A stretch of DNA of 64,000 nucleotides from contig PKXQ01000081.1 in NCBI GenBank assembly GCA_003132405.1, positions 62,386 to 126,385 of the forward strand, read 5' to 3'. Shown here piece after piece: positions 43,302 through 51,909 of the stretch (position 1 is the stretch's first letter; each line of letters begins with the position of its first letter). The stretch comes from Acidobacteriaceae bacterium. Its GTDB lineage: Bacteria > Acidobacteriota > Terriglobia > Terriglobales > Acidobacteriaceae. Position numbers and translations under genes: made by a program. The notes beneath the pieces were generated by a model. The model was not told the DNA's origin and ran no database searches. It worked only from the letters and a program-made list of their open reading frames with translations.

Positions 43302-44849
43302 TCAGCCCTGTAATTTGGCGCGCACCGTTAGTTGCTGCTTGAGTCCAGCCACGCTGATTCCCAAACCTGCGGCCATGCAGAGGCCGAGAACCGCAGGAGT
43401 CGCGGCCGAAACTCCGCCTTTGTGCAGAAAGACGAACCAGCGATCCCAGCCCAGCCCGAGGCGCGCGGGTTCGCCGTTGGTGAGGTATCTCCAGAACAGA
43501 TGAATCTGTCCGCTTAGCGAGTAGTTGAGACGGTAGGTCCAGTTGGCGTCGTAATAGCGGCCGCGCGGGACCTGATCTTCCATAAAGCTGGTCGCTAGCG
43601 AGACGCACTGAACGAAGGCTCCGAGAGCGAGCGCGAAGAGTACGATCTTTTTTATGTTGGATGTGTTCATGTTCGGTGCGCCAGCAGCCAAGATCGGCCC
43701 CAATCCTAAGCAGAGCAGCGCGATCGATGGGACGAGATAGCGCGGCCCGACGCAATAGCCGCCCTCCCACTGCGTGTAGCGCGCAAAGAAAAACAAATAC
43801 AGCAAGGGAAGCAGGATTGCCACGGTCGCCACGCCTCGTTCCAGTTTCCAAAGGCGCCGGAGGCCAGCCAGTGCGAGGATCACCGGCGGCGCGAAAATAA
43901 ATACCGACTTGCCTGGTGACAACAGAAATCCGTAGAGGCCTTTCCAGAGCGGAGTATCAAAAGTGTTGAGGCGCTTGGCGCCCTCAGCGGCGGTTGGATA
44001 TCCAAACTGAAACGGGCCGCCGAACAAGATCGTATTGTGTACGAGCAGGAGCGTTACTCCGATCGCCGATGCAGCGCACAAGAGCAATGCCATACGCAGC
44101 GCCGGCTTTCCATCACGCACCAGCACTGCGGCTGCAAATACGGGAATAGCTAGAACGTTGGTCGGACGCACGATGGTAGCGAGCCCGAGAATCAGCCCGG
44201 CGATGAATGCCGCCCGCCATGTAATTGCTTGTCTTCCGCGCCCGAAAAGAAGGAGCGCAACTCCCATGAAAATCGCCGCCGTTAAGGGTTCGGAGAAGAG
44301 CCATCCCGAATAAGCAAAGATCGGCGTTCCGAGAGCAACAATGATCGCGGCGAACAAGGCTGCACGCAGTGCGATTCCGATTCCACTGAGCAACAAGAAA
44401 AAGAACGCAACGGTCAGGGCGGCGAAAGTAGCACTGCTCAAGCAGGAAGAGAAGGCAACGATCAGATCGGTATCCTCCTGCGGCACGCCGGGCAGACGCG
44501 CCAGCAAGTATTGTCCGAGGGCATACCAGGGCGCGCACAAGAGAGCTTGCCCCGGCGGATAGGCCGCGCGCGGCTGGCCCGTCCGATCGTATCGCCCGTA
44601 AAAATTGTGCAACTGCACCGCTTGCGGAACGGCCGTAGAGCCGCGCAGCACAAGGCTTTCGGTGGTGTAGAGAATGTTGTATTCGTCAGGCGTGCGGACG
44701 CGGCCGGTTGAAGTGAGCAGATAAAAGAATTGGAAGGATAGGAAAAGCCAGACGGCAATGCGACGCAACGAAGGTGAGTTCGGCTGTGATGAATGCGTGG
44801 CTGATGCTAGCGGGATGCTGGAAGTGGACACGTGATTTGATCGTATCAA
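43302..44849 (-). CDS. GT-C-like polytopic membrane protein (glycosyltransferase 39-like)
   Basis: The 515-residue protein has about 11-12 TM helices. The first extracytoplasmic loop contains TPDEYNILYTTESLVLRGS and a YPPGQALLCAPWYALGQYLL segment. A TM1-flanking acidic 'DE' in that loop and this topology suggest the GT-C superfamily (dolichyl- or undecaprenyl-phosphate sugar transferases). The specific sugar is unknown. Start codon is TTG at 44849, or GTG at 44831. A terminator and a tiny lysine-rich reading frame lie upstream on the same strand. Confidence 0.65.
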   Translation of the reverse strand: MIRSNHVSTSSIPLASATHSSQPNSPSLRRIAVWLFLSFQFFYLLTSTGRVRTPDEYNILYTTESLVLRGSTAVPQAVQLHNFYGRYDRTGQPRAAYPPGQALLCAPWYALGQYLLARLPGVPQEDTDLIVAFSSCLSSATFAALTVAFFFLLLSGIGIALRAALFAAIIVALGTPIFAYSGWLFSEPLTAAIFMGVALLLFGRGRQAITWRAAFIAGLILGLATIVRPTNVLAIPVFAAAVLVRDGKPALRMALLLCAASAIGVTLLLVHNTILFGGPFQFGYPTAAEGAKRLNTFDTPLWKGLYGFLLSPGKSVFIFAPPVILALAGLRRLWKLERGVATVAILLPLLYLFFFARYTQWEGGYCVGPRYLVPSIALLCLGLGPILAAGAPNMNTSNIKKIVLFALALGAFVQCVSLATSFMEDQVPRGRYYDANWTYRLNYSLSGQIHLFWRYLTNGEPARLGLGWDRWFVFLHKGGVSAATPAVLGLCMAAGLGISVAGLKQQLTVRAKLQG

Positions 44850-44921
44850 TCGTATTTGGCGAATGCGACGATTTGTGAATCCGCAGGGTTACTAGCGGCG
44901 CTACACTTCACCGCAAAGGAA

Positions 44922-44955
44922 AAGCCTCTCAAGAGGTGCTTCTCTGGAGAGGCTT
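44922..44955 (-). terminator. hairpin terminator-like structure after the tiny Lys-rich reading frame
   Basis: Read on the minus strand, AAGCCTCTC (44955-44947) pairs perfectly with GAGAGGCTT (44930-44922), followed by TTCCTTTG. The loop of 16 bases can pair internally. It lies 30 bp behind the tiny frame and about 73 bp before the GT-C-like gene. Confidence 0.6.
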
Positions 44956-44985
44956 GGGGGGAAATCTTAACGAGTGTCCTTTGGC

Positions 44986-45027
44986 CTAGTGTTTCTTTTT
45001 CTTGGCGGCTTTCTTCTTGGTTGCCAT
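44986..45027 (-). CDS. 13-residue lysine-rich micro-ORF
   Basis: The frame encodes MATKKKAAKKKKH. It is preceded by a strong Shine-Dalgarno GGAGGAAACACTTC-ATG, the best-looking one in this part of the window. It is followed by a perfect 9-bp hairpin with a T-rich tail, and a promoter-like TTGACA lies upstream. Seven of thirteen residues are Lys. It may be a small basic peptide or a leader peptide whose translation controls the downstream gene. A chance frame is less likely given the strong initiation site, but expression is unproven. Confidence 0.5.
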   Translation of the reverse strand: MATKKKAAKKKKH

Positions 45028-45130
45028 GAAGTGTTTCCTCCGTTTGAACGATTTGTTCTCCCAAGGTTCTCGACAGGGCACCTTGATGCCCGGGCTACTC
45101 AACAACTTGTATGAGCAGCTGTCCTACCAC

Positions 45131-45161
45131 AAGATATTGCCATGAGTATGTAATTTGTCAA
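45131..45161 (-). promoter_or_regulatory. possible promoter for the Lys-rich micro-ORF
   Basis: On the minus strand TTGACA (45161-45156) is followed by AATATC at 17 bp or TATCTT (45136-45131) at 19 bp. The -35 is perfect and the -10 is moderate. It lies about 105 bp before the micro-ORF. The rest of the gap 45028-45309 shows no gene. Confidence 0.4.
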
Positions 45162-45309
45162 TGAAAATATCGCGTCAGCGGACGATTTTGGTGGAAGGCG
45201 TGCTTGGCTTTGCGAAGCGACCGCAACTGAATTTCGTCCGCGCGAGAAGCCTCCCTTCGCCGGCGCCAAAGAATTCTGCTTTGCCTGTGCGATAATTTCA
45301 GAAGAAATT

Positions 45310-45585
45310 ATGTCTGAACACAAAGTATTTTGCGCAAAGCTAAAGCAGGAGTTGCCCGGCCTCCCCGAGCCTCCCTTCGACAGCGACTTGGGAAAAAAGA
45401 TTTACGACAACGTCTCGCAACAGGCTTGGGGCCAGTGGATGGAGCACTGCAAGATGCTGCTCAACGAGTATCGCCTGAATCCGGCGCGCAAGCAGGATCA
45501 GGAAGTGATCGTCCAGCAGATGGAGCAGTTTTTCTTTGGTGAAGGGGCCGCGCGTCCCGCCGAATACGTTCCTCCGTCACATTAA
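45310..45585 (+). CDS. yggX: YggX-family Fe(II)-trafficking protein
   Basis: The 91-residue length and sequence match YggX: VFCAKLKQELPGL with the conserved Cys7 region, PPFDSDLGKKIYDNVSQQAW, and HCKMLLNEYRLNPARK. The family helps protect Fe-S clusters from oxidation and is cytosolic. It is a stand-alone gene. No nearby mutY, its partner in some proteobacteria, is seen. Confidence 0.92.
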   Translation: MSEHKVFCAKLKQELPGLPEPPFDSDLGKKIYDNVSQQAWGQWMEHCKMLLNEYRLNPARKQDQEVIVQQMEQFFFGEGAARPAEYVPPSH

Positions 45586-45747
45586 GTGGGCGACGACGAG
45601 CGCGCGACGACGCGAGCATCGCGAGCTATCTAGACGCATACTTCATCATTGGCATTGGCGGGCAAGGCTGGTTACTGAGGAGTTACCCTCGGCCAGAAAT
45701 AGTAGCCAATTCATCATCATGTAACACTTTGTGATGACAATTAGGAT

Positions 45748-46641
45748 GTGGCCTCGCATGTCGCCAGTCCGCCGAGCATTGATCCGCCGAGCATTGATCC
45801 GCCGACCGTGGTCCCGAAGGTCGTGGTGCCGGGAACATATGACACGCTGATCCTCTCGGATCTGCATCTCGGCGCGGACATGAGCCGCGCTCGCGAGGCG
45901 TTGCACGTTCTCCAGGACAATCGATATCGCCGCCTGATTCTGCTAGGCGACATCTTCGCCGACCTTAATTTCGGACGCCTGAAAAAAGAGCACTGGAAAT
46001 TTCTCGGCTACATTCGCAAGCTCTCCAATCCCAAACGCAAAGTCGAAGTGGTTTGGGTTGAAGGCAATCACGATCACGGCCTGGCCGAGATTATGTCGCA
46101 TCTGGTCGGCGTGCGCGTGTACCAGGAATATCAATGGGAATATCAGGGCCAGCGCCACATCGCTGTGCACGGCCATCAGTTTGATGGCTTCGTGGTGAGC
46201 AATGTGCGCGTCAGTTATCTCATCGGAACGCTGCTCTACCTGCAACTGCAGAAGTGGGATTCGAAAAATAAAACGCTGACCCGCTTCCTCGACCGGCTGG
46301 GTACAAGCTGGCAGCGCCTGTCGCCGAAGGTTGCCGACGGCGCCCTCGGATACGCCCGCCATCACCAGGCGGCGCGTATCTTCTGCGGACACACGCACGC
46401 GGCCATGCAAAAGACGGACGCCGAGCATGACATTGAATATTTCAATTGCGGCGCCTGGATCGATGCGCATCCTACTTTTATTACGGTCGGCGAAGATGGA
46501 GTCCGCATCCATGAATATGTTGAGCGCCCGGACGATCTTCATCCCACGGGCGAGCAAGGCGCATCTGATATCGAAGCTGGTGAATTCGGCGACGACACGG
46601 AATGGCTCGAAGATGGGGAATTCGAGGGTGTGACCACTTAA
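45748..46641 (+). CDS. calcineurin-like metallophosphoesterase, UDP-2,3-diacylglucosamine hydrolase-like
   Basis: The 297-residue protein has the full metallophosphoesterase set: DLHLG, LLGDIF, GNHDH, VHGHQFD and FCGHTHAAM. This order and spacing resemble LpxH-like UDP-2,3-diacylglucosamine pyrophosphatases of lipid A synthesis, but the LpxH assignment is not certain. The N-terminal PPSIDPPSIDPP is encoded by a 15-bp tandem repeat (45769-45798) and the C-terminal ~35 residues are acidic. The start is GTG. A lipid-type glycosyltransferase follows on the same strand. Confidence 0.8.
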   Translation: MASHVASPPSIDPPSIDPPTVVPKVVVPGTYDTLILSDLHLGADMSRAREALHVLQDNRYRRLILLGDIFADLNFGRLKKEHWKFLGYIRKLSNPKRKVEVVWVEGNHDHGLAEIMSHLVGVRVYQEYQWEYQGQRHIAVHGHQFDGFVVSNVRVSYLIGTLLYLQLQKWDSKNKTLTRFLDRLGTSWQRLSPKVADGALGYARHHQAARIFCGHTHAAMQKTDAEHDIEYFNCGAWIDAHPTFITVGEDGVRIHEYVERPDDLHPTGEQGASDIEAGEFGDDTEWLEDGEFEGVTT

Positions 46642-46722
46642 ACTCGTCTTCGCCGATACGATAATTTTAGAAACAATTCGTGGGAAAATAAATCGTCGCC
46701 CGGAAACGAGGCAGAGGAGAAC

Positions 46723-47913
46723 TTGCGCAAACTAACTATCGTTTTCCACCACGCTGGCGGAGGACATCAAAGCGCGGCAGAGGCCCTCAAGGCCACATTC
46801 TCCACGCAAGCGGATCCGTGGGACGTCAGCCTTCTCGACATCCAGGAATTGCTCGACCCACTCGACTTGATTCGTCGCGCGACGGGCATACGCATTCAGG
46901 ACACGTACAACCTGATTCTGCGCAAAGGCTGGACGCGATTCACTCCGCAACTCCTGCTCGTTTTGCAGACAACGATTCGCATCTATCATTCTCCGATCGT
47001 GAAGGCGCTGCGAGCTTATTGGGCCGAACATCCGGCGGACCTGGTGTTGTCGGTGATTCCCCACTTCAATCGCGAGATTGCGGAAAGCCTACAGCCGCAG
47101 AGCGCGAGAATGCGTGACGGCAAAACGTCCGGGACTCGAACTCCCTTTGTCACACTGATTACCGATCTGGCAGATTATCCGCCGCATTTCTGGATCGAGC
47201 GCGAATCGGAGTACATCATTGCCGGGACAGAACGCGCGCGGCAACAAGCATTAACGATCGGCCTTCCCGCCGATCACATCTTCCGGACGTCGGGAATGAT
47301 TCTGAAGCCGAAGTTTTACGAGAAGACGACCGTCGACCGCGTGGCGGAAAGAAAGCAACTGGGTCTCAATCCCGATTGTCCGACTGGCATCGTGCTCTTC
47401 GGAGGCCACGGCTCGCAGGTGATGGTCGACATCACACGGAAACTTAATGAGGCGGGAAGCGGAGTGCAGCTGATTCTGATCTGCGGGTACAATCAGAAGC
47501 TCGCGGCGGAGTTGACGGATCTGAAGACCGCGAAGCCGAAGCTTGTCGTTGGATTCGCCAAGAATGTCGATTACTATATGGCGCTCGCCGACTTCTTTAT
47601 CGGAAAGCCCGGGCCGGGCTCGATCAGCGAAGCGTTGCAGTTTCACTTGCCGGTGATCGTCGAATGCAATTCGAAAACGCTGCCGCAAGAGCGCTACAAC
47701 GCCGAGTGGGTGACGGAGAACGGCTACGGAATTGTGGTGCAGAGCTTCAAGAAAATTGCACCCGCGGTGCAGCGATTGCTTGAGCCTGCGACTTTCGCCG
47801 ATTTCCAGCGCAAGGCTGACGAGTATTCGAATCGAGCGCTGTTTGAGGTGCCGGCGATCCTCGAAAAATGCGCGGAAGGAACGCCGGCCGCGCCGCAATC
47901 TCAGCCTGTTTAG
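46723..47913 (+). CDS. MGDG synthase/UgtP-like glycosyltransferase
   Basis: The 396-residue GT-B enzyme starts with VFHHAGGGHQSAAEALKATF, the monogalactosyldiacylglycerol synthase N-terminal motif. Its C-terminal nucleotide-sugar site has FIGKPGPGSISEALQFHLPV. Relatives transfer glucose or galactose to diacylglycerol at the membrane surface. The start is TTG with GAGGAGAA just upstream. Together with the preceding phosphoesterase it suggests envelope lipid metabolism. Confidence 0.82.
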   Translation: MRKLTIVFHHAGGGHQSAAEALKATFSTQADPWDVSLLDIQELLDPLDLIRRATGIRIQDTYNLILRKGWTRFTPQLLLVLQTTIRIYHSPIVKALRAYWAEHPADLVLSVIPHFNREIAESLQPQSARMRDGKTSGTRTPFVTLITDLADYPPHFWIERESEYIIAGTERARQQALTIGLPADHIFRTSGMILKPKFYEKTTVDRVAERKQLGLNPDCPTGIVLFGGHGSQVMVDITRKLNEAGSGVQLILICGYNQKLAAELTDLKTAKPKLVVGFAKNVDYYMALADFFIGKPGPGSISEALQFHLPVIVECNSKTLPQERYNAEWVTENGYGIVVQSFKKIAPAVQRLLEPATFADFQRKADEYSNRALFEVPAILEKCAEGTPAAPQSQPV

Positions 47914-47928
47914 CCAACGCAAGGCGCG

Positions 47929-48471
47929 CTAGAAATGCACGGCGACGCCGGTCGAGAAGCGCACGCCATTCTGGCCCGTGCCATAAAAACGCGAGTTGAG
48001 CCAATCAAGCTCTCCGCGCACCGCTACCGGCCCGAAGATTTTGTAGTCGAGGCCGCCGCCGAGTCCATCGACAAATGAAGTGTTGGAGTCTGAAACTCCG
48101 TTGCTGCGGCTGACGTGGCCTACTCCGAACAAGAACTCGGCGAAGGGACGGAAGCGCTGCACCTGCACCGAAACCCTCGGACCAAACAAAACATTGTGTT
48201 CGGCAACGTTGACTTGCAAAGGACATACAACGCCAGGGCAATCGTAAGTGTGGCTGCCGTAGTGGCCATCAACATCGACCACTAGGCCGATCCAAGGCAG
48301 AAATTTCCCTTCCAGCGTGGCATCCCATCCATTCAGATTTGAAGTGTCGTTCGAAACAATAGGAGTGCGGTCGTAAGAGTAGCCGAAAAATACATTGCCC
48401 TTCGTCGGAATCTGCGCCCAGGCGGCGCCGGCCATCATGATTAACAAAACAAGAGTCCACAATCTTCGCAT
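47929..48471 (-). CDS. small outer-membrane beta-barrel protein
   Basis: The 180-residue protein has a signal peptide (MRRLWTLVLLIMMAGAAWAQ). Alternating amphipathic strands follow, with GNVFFGYSYDRTP, FLPWIGLVVDVDGHYG, FRPFAEFLFGVGHVS and a terminal VRFSTGVAVHF. The terminal Phe is a usual mark of BAM-inserted barrels, and the size suits an eight-stranded OmpA/OmpX-like barrel. I chose the ATG at 48471 because AAGGAGAACGACT precedes it; the longer frame has no signal peptide at its start. Confidence 0.8.
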   Translation of the reverse strand: MRRLWTLVLLIMMAGAAWAQIPTKGNVFFGYSYDRTPIVSNDTSNLNGWDATLEGKFLPWIGLVVDVDGHYGSHTYDCPGVVCPLQVNVAEHNVLFGPRVSVQVQRFRPFAEFLFGVGHVSRSNGVSDSNTSFVDGLGGGLDYKIFGPVAVRGELDWLNSRFYGTGQNGVRFSTGVAVHF

Positions 48472-48598
48472 AGTCGTTCTCCTTGCATGCGGTTCGTCGT
48501 TATTCAATTTGAGACGCGGCGTGAATGCGTTGTTGGGAGATAGATGCGCTCGGAGCGCAAAACTTTGCCTGTGGAAGGGATGTAAGTTGTTCGATCGG

Positions 48599-50071
48599 TC
48601 AGCGAAAGAGCGCGGCAAAAAAGCCGCCGAGTTTTCTGAAGAAGCCGCGTTTTGGCGCGGGATTGGCAGACGCGGTTTGGCTTCCATCGGGCGATGAGTT
48701 TTTGTTTGCGGGCGGGGGCAGCGGAGCGGCTAAAGCGGGCATGGCTCCGGGGCGCGCATCGAGCGGAAGGGCGCGCACATCGTCGATCGGCGCGGGAGCA
48801 GGGCCGGTCGCGTGGAAGACAAAAGGCGCTTCTACTTGCACGTGAAGTTCGTTGGGCGCTACAGAGGCGTCGAGTGGAGCGGCCGGTGCGGGCACGGACG
48901 TAGATGGCGCGCTCTCGGCGTGCGGAGTCTGCGAGGCGGACGCCGGGTTCGGGTTCAACGGCGGCAGCGTCACACTCGGCGGATTCGGCGTTTCGCTCTG
49001 CACAGGCAGATTGTTCGTTGTGCGCTGCGTGGACTCGCGGGGCGGCGGACATCCGCACTCGGGCGGCACTGCCATATCTACACGATCGAGTTGTCCGGAA
49101 TGAAACATGAGCTGATCGGTGGCCTTCACCTGATAAGTACGGTCGCCGATTAACTCGCTAACAATTGCCGCGGCGGTGTTGCCGGGGAGTGCGCGCACGC
49201 AAGTGTTGCCCTGATTGTCGGCGCTGATGGCGTAGTGAAATTCTCCGGGCCCGACTAGAAGGATGCGGAAGTCCGGCGTCATCACGGAATCCGAAGAAGC
49301 GTCGAGAGTGAAGTGTGCCTCGAGCGCGCCGGTGTTCATGCTGAGCATTACGTTGTGGCGATTCTGCGACGGGGTCACGGAGACGGTCGTGCCTGGGCAA
49401 ACATGCACCTCGCCGCCGCTTGACAGGTTGACGACGGCGGTGTCGGGACCGGCTGTAATAGTAGAGCCAGAGCCCGCATCCTTTCCCGTGAGTGCCACTG
49501 GACTCGCCGTGCGCACAGAGGCGACTACCGGCTGCGGCGACGGCGTGAGACTCGGAGTTGCCGGCGGCTCAAATGGCGAACTCCGCGCCTGATCGGAAGC
49601 CTTGCCAAGATGCACCACCAGCCGATTGCCGGCGGCATCCCATTTATAGGCGCGTGGCGCGAGGAGATCGACGACCACGCGAGCGATCGGCGGATTCTGT
49701 TGAAACTGGTCGGCGCGCAGCGAGCCGATCTGATCGGCTTGTACGCTGATTTTTTTCTGCGGCGTATCGAGGCGCGCGTTCGGCAGATCAATCACGAGCC
49801 GATCAGGATTCGTGATTGCCTGAATCGACGGAACGAGCGGCCTCGTCGATAAAATCTCAACTGCCTGGCCGTCTTTTTCCTGCACGATGCGGAAGCTTTT
49901 GATTGCCGCAATCTTGCTCGGAGCAGTATTGCTGACGGTAGCCTTCGACTCCGGATTACTCGGAGCCTGCGCGTAAAGCGGGAACGCTGCGAGGACAAGC
50001 ATTCCCACCGCGCGCAAACGGCCGCGAGATAGCGGTTTACGGAACGCAAAAATCGGTGGGGAGTCCTTCAC
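48599..50071 (-). CDS. AMIN-domain exported protein with FecR-like domain and Pro-rich tail
   Basis: The 490 residues hold a signal peptide (about 18-36, ending PLYAQA) and an AMIN domain (about 55-150, with NPDRLVIDLPNARL and ARVVVDLLAPRAYKWD). A FecR-like beta domain (about 210-325, with GEVHVCPGTTVSVTPSQN) and a Pro-rich tail end with positively charged FFRKLGGFFAALFR. AMIN domains localise periplasmic proteins of cell division and secretin systems, including PilQ. The amphipathic C-terminal helix may touch the membrane. The combination is unusual and its role is unknown. Confidence 0.7.
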   Translation of the reverse strand: MKDSPPIFAFRKPLSRGRLRAVGMLVLAAFPLYAQAPSNPESKATVSNTAPSKIAAIKSFRIVQEKDGQAVEILSTRPLVPSIQAITNPDRLVIDLPNARLDTPQKKISVQADQIGSLRADQFQQNPPIARVVVDLLAPRAYKWDAAGNRLVVHLGKASDQARSSPFEPPATPSLTPSPQPVVASVRTASPVALTGKDAGSGSTITAGPDTAVVNLSSGGEVHVCPGTTVSVTPSQNRHNVMLSMNTGALEAHFTLDASSDSVMTPDFRILLVGPGEFHYAISADNQGNTCVRALPGNTAAAIVSELIGDRTYQVKATDQLMFHSGQLDRVDMAVPPECGCPPPRESTQRTTNNLPVQSETPNPPSVTLPPLNPNPASASQTPHAESAPSTSVPAPAAPLDASVAPNELHVQVEAPFVFHATGPAPAPIDDVRALPLDARPGAMPALAAPLPPPANKNSSPDGSQTASANPAPKRGFFRKLGGFFAALFR

Positions 50072-50154
50072 AGCAGCGCTCGAGTGTTACTCAAACATAC
50101 CACTCGCGGCTTGCAGTAAGAAAGTTAGACTAAGCGACAGCGGCTGGCTTTGCA

Positions 50155-50493
50155 TTACGAATCTGCAAGAAATTCGTATTCATCGATGACCGCGGCTACG
50201 GCCAATTTTCCCGCGGGATCGCCACCTTCGACGCGCATTACGCGGCCTTTGCACCGCACCCGTATGCTTTCGGTCAACGTGATTTCGGGTGGCAAGGTCA
50301 GGGTGAAGTCGATCGCGGAGCCGGCCTGTTTGGCGGAATCGACGTAGAAGCAGATTCCGCGCGCGCTCACGTCGCGGGTCTGCGCCGTGTGCTCTTCTTC
50401 GTTTTCTCCGTAACGGACGCTTACCGGCAGGCGAAGCGCGAAGCGCCGCGTGGCCCGCTTGTCATTTTCCTGGTCGCGCTGCGTCTCGGCCAT
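50155..50493 (-). CDS. PilZ-domain protein
   Basis: The 112-residue single-domain protein carries the c-di-GMP-binding motifs RRFALR (RxxxR) and DVSARGICF (D/NxSxxG). Single PilZ proteins work as c-di-GMP adaptors. The start may be the ATG at 50493 (MAETQRD) or one at 50514. It is divergent from trpG, and a repeat-rich gap lies between them. Confidence 0.85.
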   Translation of the reverse strand: MAETQRDQENDKRATRRFALRLPVSVRYGENEEEHTAQTRDVSARGICFYVDSAKQAGSAIDFTLTLPPEITLTESIRVRCKGRVMRVEGGDPAGKLAVAAVIDEYEFLADS

Positions 50494-50511
50494 TGAGTAG
50501 CTCCAAAAAAG

Positions 50512-50709
50512 CAAGGTTTCAAAGTTTCAAGGTTTCAAAGAGCCCGTTCGAACCGCCTGTAAGCATGGCAATTGACGGGCAGACTGTCAAGCAGAGCTAA
50601 GGTTTCAGAGTTTCAAGGTTTCAATGTTTCAAGGAAAGAGCAAGGCCGTGAAGTTGGCTACCTAATCATCGAAACCTTGAAACCTTGAAACCTTGAAACC
50701 TTGAAACCT
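50512..50709. repeat. AAGGTTTCA short-unit repeat, direct and inverted arrays
   Basis: Units of AAGGTTTCA/AAAGTTTCA occur at 50512-50540 and again at 50600-50635. The complementary GAAACCTTGAAACCTTGAAA array occurs at 50669-50709 with five units. The two forward arrays can pair with the reverse one, forming long stem loops in the gap between the divergent PilZ gene and trpG. The last unit ends 13 bp before the -10 of trpG. Confidence 0.88.
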
Positions 50710-50721
50710 GCCTCCCAGCGC

Positions 50722-50727
50722 TACAAT
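50722..50727 (+). promoter_or_regulatory. predicted -10 box of trpG (leaderless)
   Basis: TACAAT lies 6 bp before the GTG start of trpG. Transcription would therefore start at the initiation codon. There is no Shine-Dalgarno sequence, and a usual -35 cannot be made out because the region upstream is the repeat array. Confidence 0.4.
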
Positions 50728-50733
50728 AAACCC

Positions 50734-51321
50734 GTGGTCTTCGTCCTCGACAACTACGATTCGTTCACTTACAACCTCGTCCAGTACGTCGGCGAACTGG
50801 GCATGAAGGTCGAGGTCCGCCGCAACGATGAAGTGACCGTCGACGAGATCGAAGCGATGCATCCCGAGCGCATCATCGTTTCTCCCGGACCATGCACGCC
50901 GCAGGACGCCGGCATCAGCATCGATGTCATCCGCCATTTTGCGAGCCGGGCTGCATACAAAGTGCCGCTGCTCGGAGTCTGCCTCGGGCACCAGGCGATT
51001 GGCGCGGCCTTTGGAGGGCAAGTGGTCCGCGCGAAGAATCTGATGCATGGCAAGACCAGCCAGGTCGAGCACGATGGCAAGACCATCTTTCGCGGCCTCT
51101 CTTCACCGATGACCGCGACCCGCTATCACTCGCTGATCGTCGCCGAAGACGATCTGCCAAGCGACCTCGAAGTCAGCGCCTGGACGACGGACAAAGACGG
51201 AACCCGCGTCATCATGGGCCTGCGCCATAAGAAATTCGCGGTCGAAGGCGTGCAGTTTCATCCCGAGAGCGTGCTGACGGACGAAGGGAAGAAACTGGTG
51301 GCAAATTTCCTGCGAAGTTGA
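50734..51321 (+). CDS. trpG: anthranilate synthase component II / PabA glutaminase
   Basis: The 195-residue class I glutamine amidotransferase has [16 protein letters not shown] at its start, the nucleophile Cys in [10 protein letters not shown] and the His-Glu pair in [10 protein letters not shown]. It supplies ammonia to TrpE (or PabB) for anthranilate or 4-amino-4-deoxychorismate. I chose the GTG at 50734, directly in front of the conserved VFVLDNYD; a TTG at 50701 lies in the repeat. trpE lies 3.5 kb away on the other strand, so the two subunits are not in one operon. Confidence 0.92.
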   Translation: MVFVLDNYDSFTYNLVQYVGELGMKVEVRRNDEVTVDEIEAMHPERIIVSPGPCTPQDAGISIDVIRHFASRAAYKVPLLGVCLGHQAIGAAFGGQVVRAKNLMHGKTSQVEHDGKTIFRGLSSPMTATRYHSLIVAEDDLPSDLEVSAWTTDKDGTRVIMGLRHKKFAVEGVQFHPESVLTDEGKKLVANFLRS

Positions 51322-51360
51322 GGTTGCTGATCGTACGAGCGGTGCGATCTTAGAGAGGAT

Positions 51361-51408
51361 GGCGGGTCCCACCCTAACGCGAAAAGCGTGCGTTAGGATG
51401 AGGCGCCC
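51361..51408. repeat. fourth copy of the GGGTCCCA/TGAGGCGCCC hairpin family
   Basis: GGCGGGTCCCAC is followed by a perfect 8-bp stem (CCTAACGC/GCGTTAGG) with a GAAAAGCGT loop and then ATGAGGCGCCC. The flanks resemble those of the elements at 39.6-39.97 kb. The stem sequence is different but paired. Confidence 0.7.
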
Positions 51409-51436
51409 GGCTGGATGAGTGGAGAAAGAAATCGCG

Positions 51437-51862
51437 ATGGAAGCTCGTCGTCATCTAGTTTTCACTGTGCTGCAAGTCATCGCGGCGAGTGTTCTCTTTT
51501 GGATACTGGCTACGCGAAACATTCCCTGGAATGCACAGCGCTACATCGGAACGGCATTGGTCGTGGTGGGAATTAGTTTTATTGTGGTTGCCCGCTATCA
51601 GCTCGGTAGATCGTTTGCGATAACTCCGAAAGCTCGCGAACTTGTTACGCACGGCCTGTACTCGAAGATTCGCAATCCTATTTATGTCTTCGGCATTGTG
51701 ATGTTCACAGGGGTGGCAATGGTCTTGCAGATGCGCGGCCTGTGGATCGCCCTGGTGGTGCTGTTCGTCCTGCAGGCGATGCGCGCCCATCGTGAGGCCC
51801 GCGTGCTGGAGGCGGCTTTTGGCGATGCCTACCGCGAGTACCGGCGCAAGACGTGGTTTTAA
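51437..51862 (+). CDS. ICMT/PEMT-family membrane methyltransferase-like protein
   Basis: The 141-residue membrane protein has four TM segments and the C-terminal signature of the isoprenylcysteine carboxyl methyltransferase / phospholipid methyltransferase family: LVTHGLYSKIRNPIYVFGIV and EARVLEAAFGDAYREYRRKT. The RNPIY and E..YR motifs bind S-adenosylmethionine. The substrate in bacteria is generally unknown. GGAGAAAGAA lies 6 bp before the ATG chosen. Confidence 0.85.
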   Translation: MEARRHLVFTVLQVIAASVLFWILATRNIPWNAQRYIGTALVVVGISFIVVARYQLGRSFAITPKARELVTHGLYSKIRNPIYVFGIVMFTGVAMVLQMRGLWIALVVLFVLQAMRAHREARVLEAAFGDAYREYRRKTWF

Positions 51863-51909
51863 GCGACAACAGATATTTCGTTTAGCATTCATGGTCTGTG
51901 GGCATATGT

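Noticed and set aside
45769..45813. possible CRISPR-like direct repeat (CCGCCGAGCATTGAT twice)
   Set aside because: A 15-bp in-frame tandem duplication inside the metallophosphoesterase gene without spacers.
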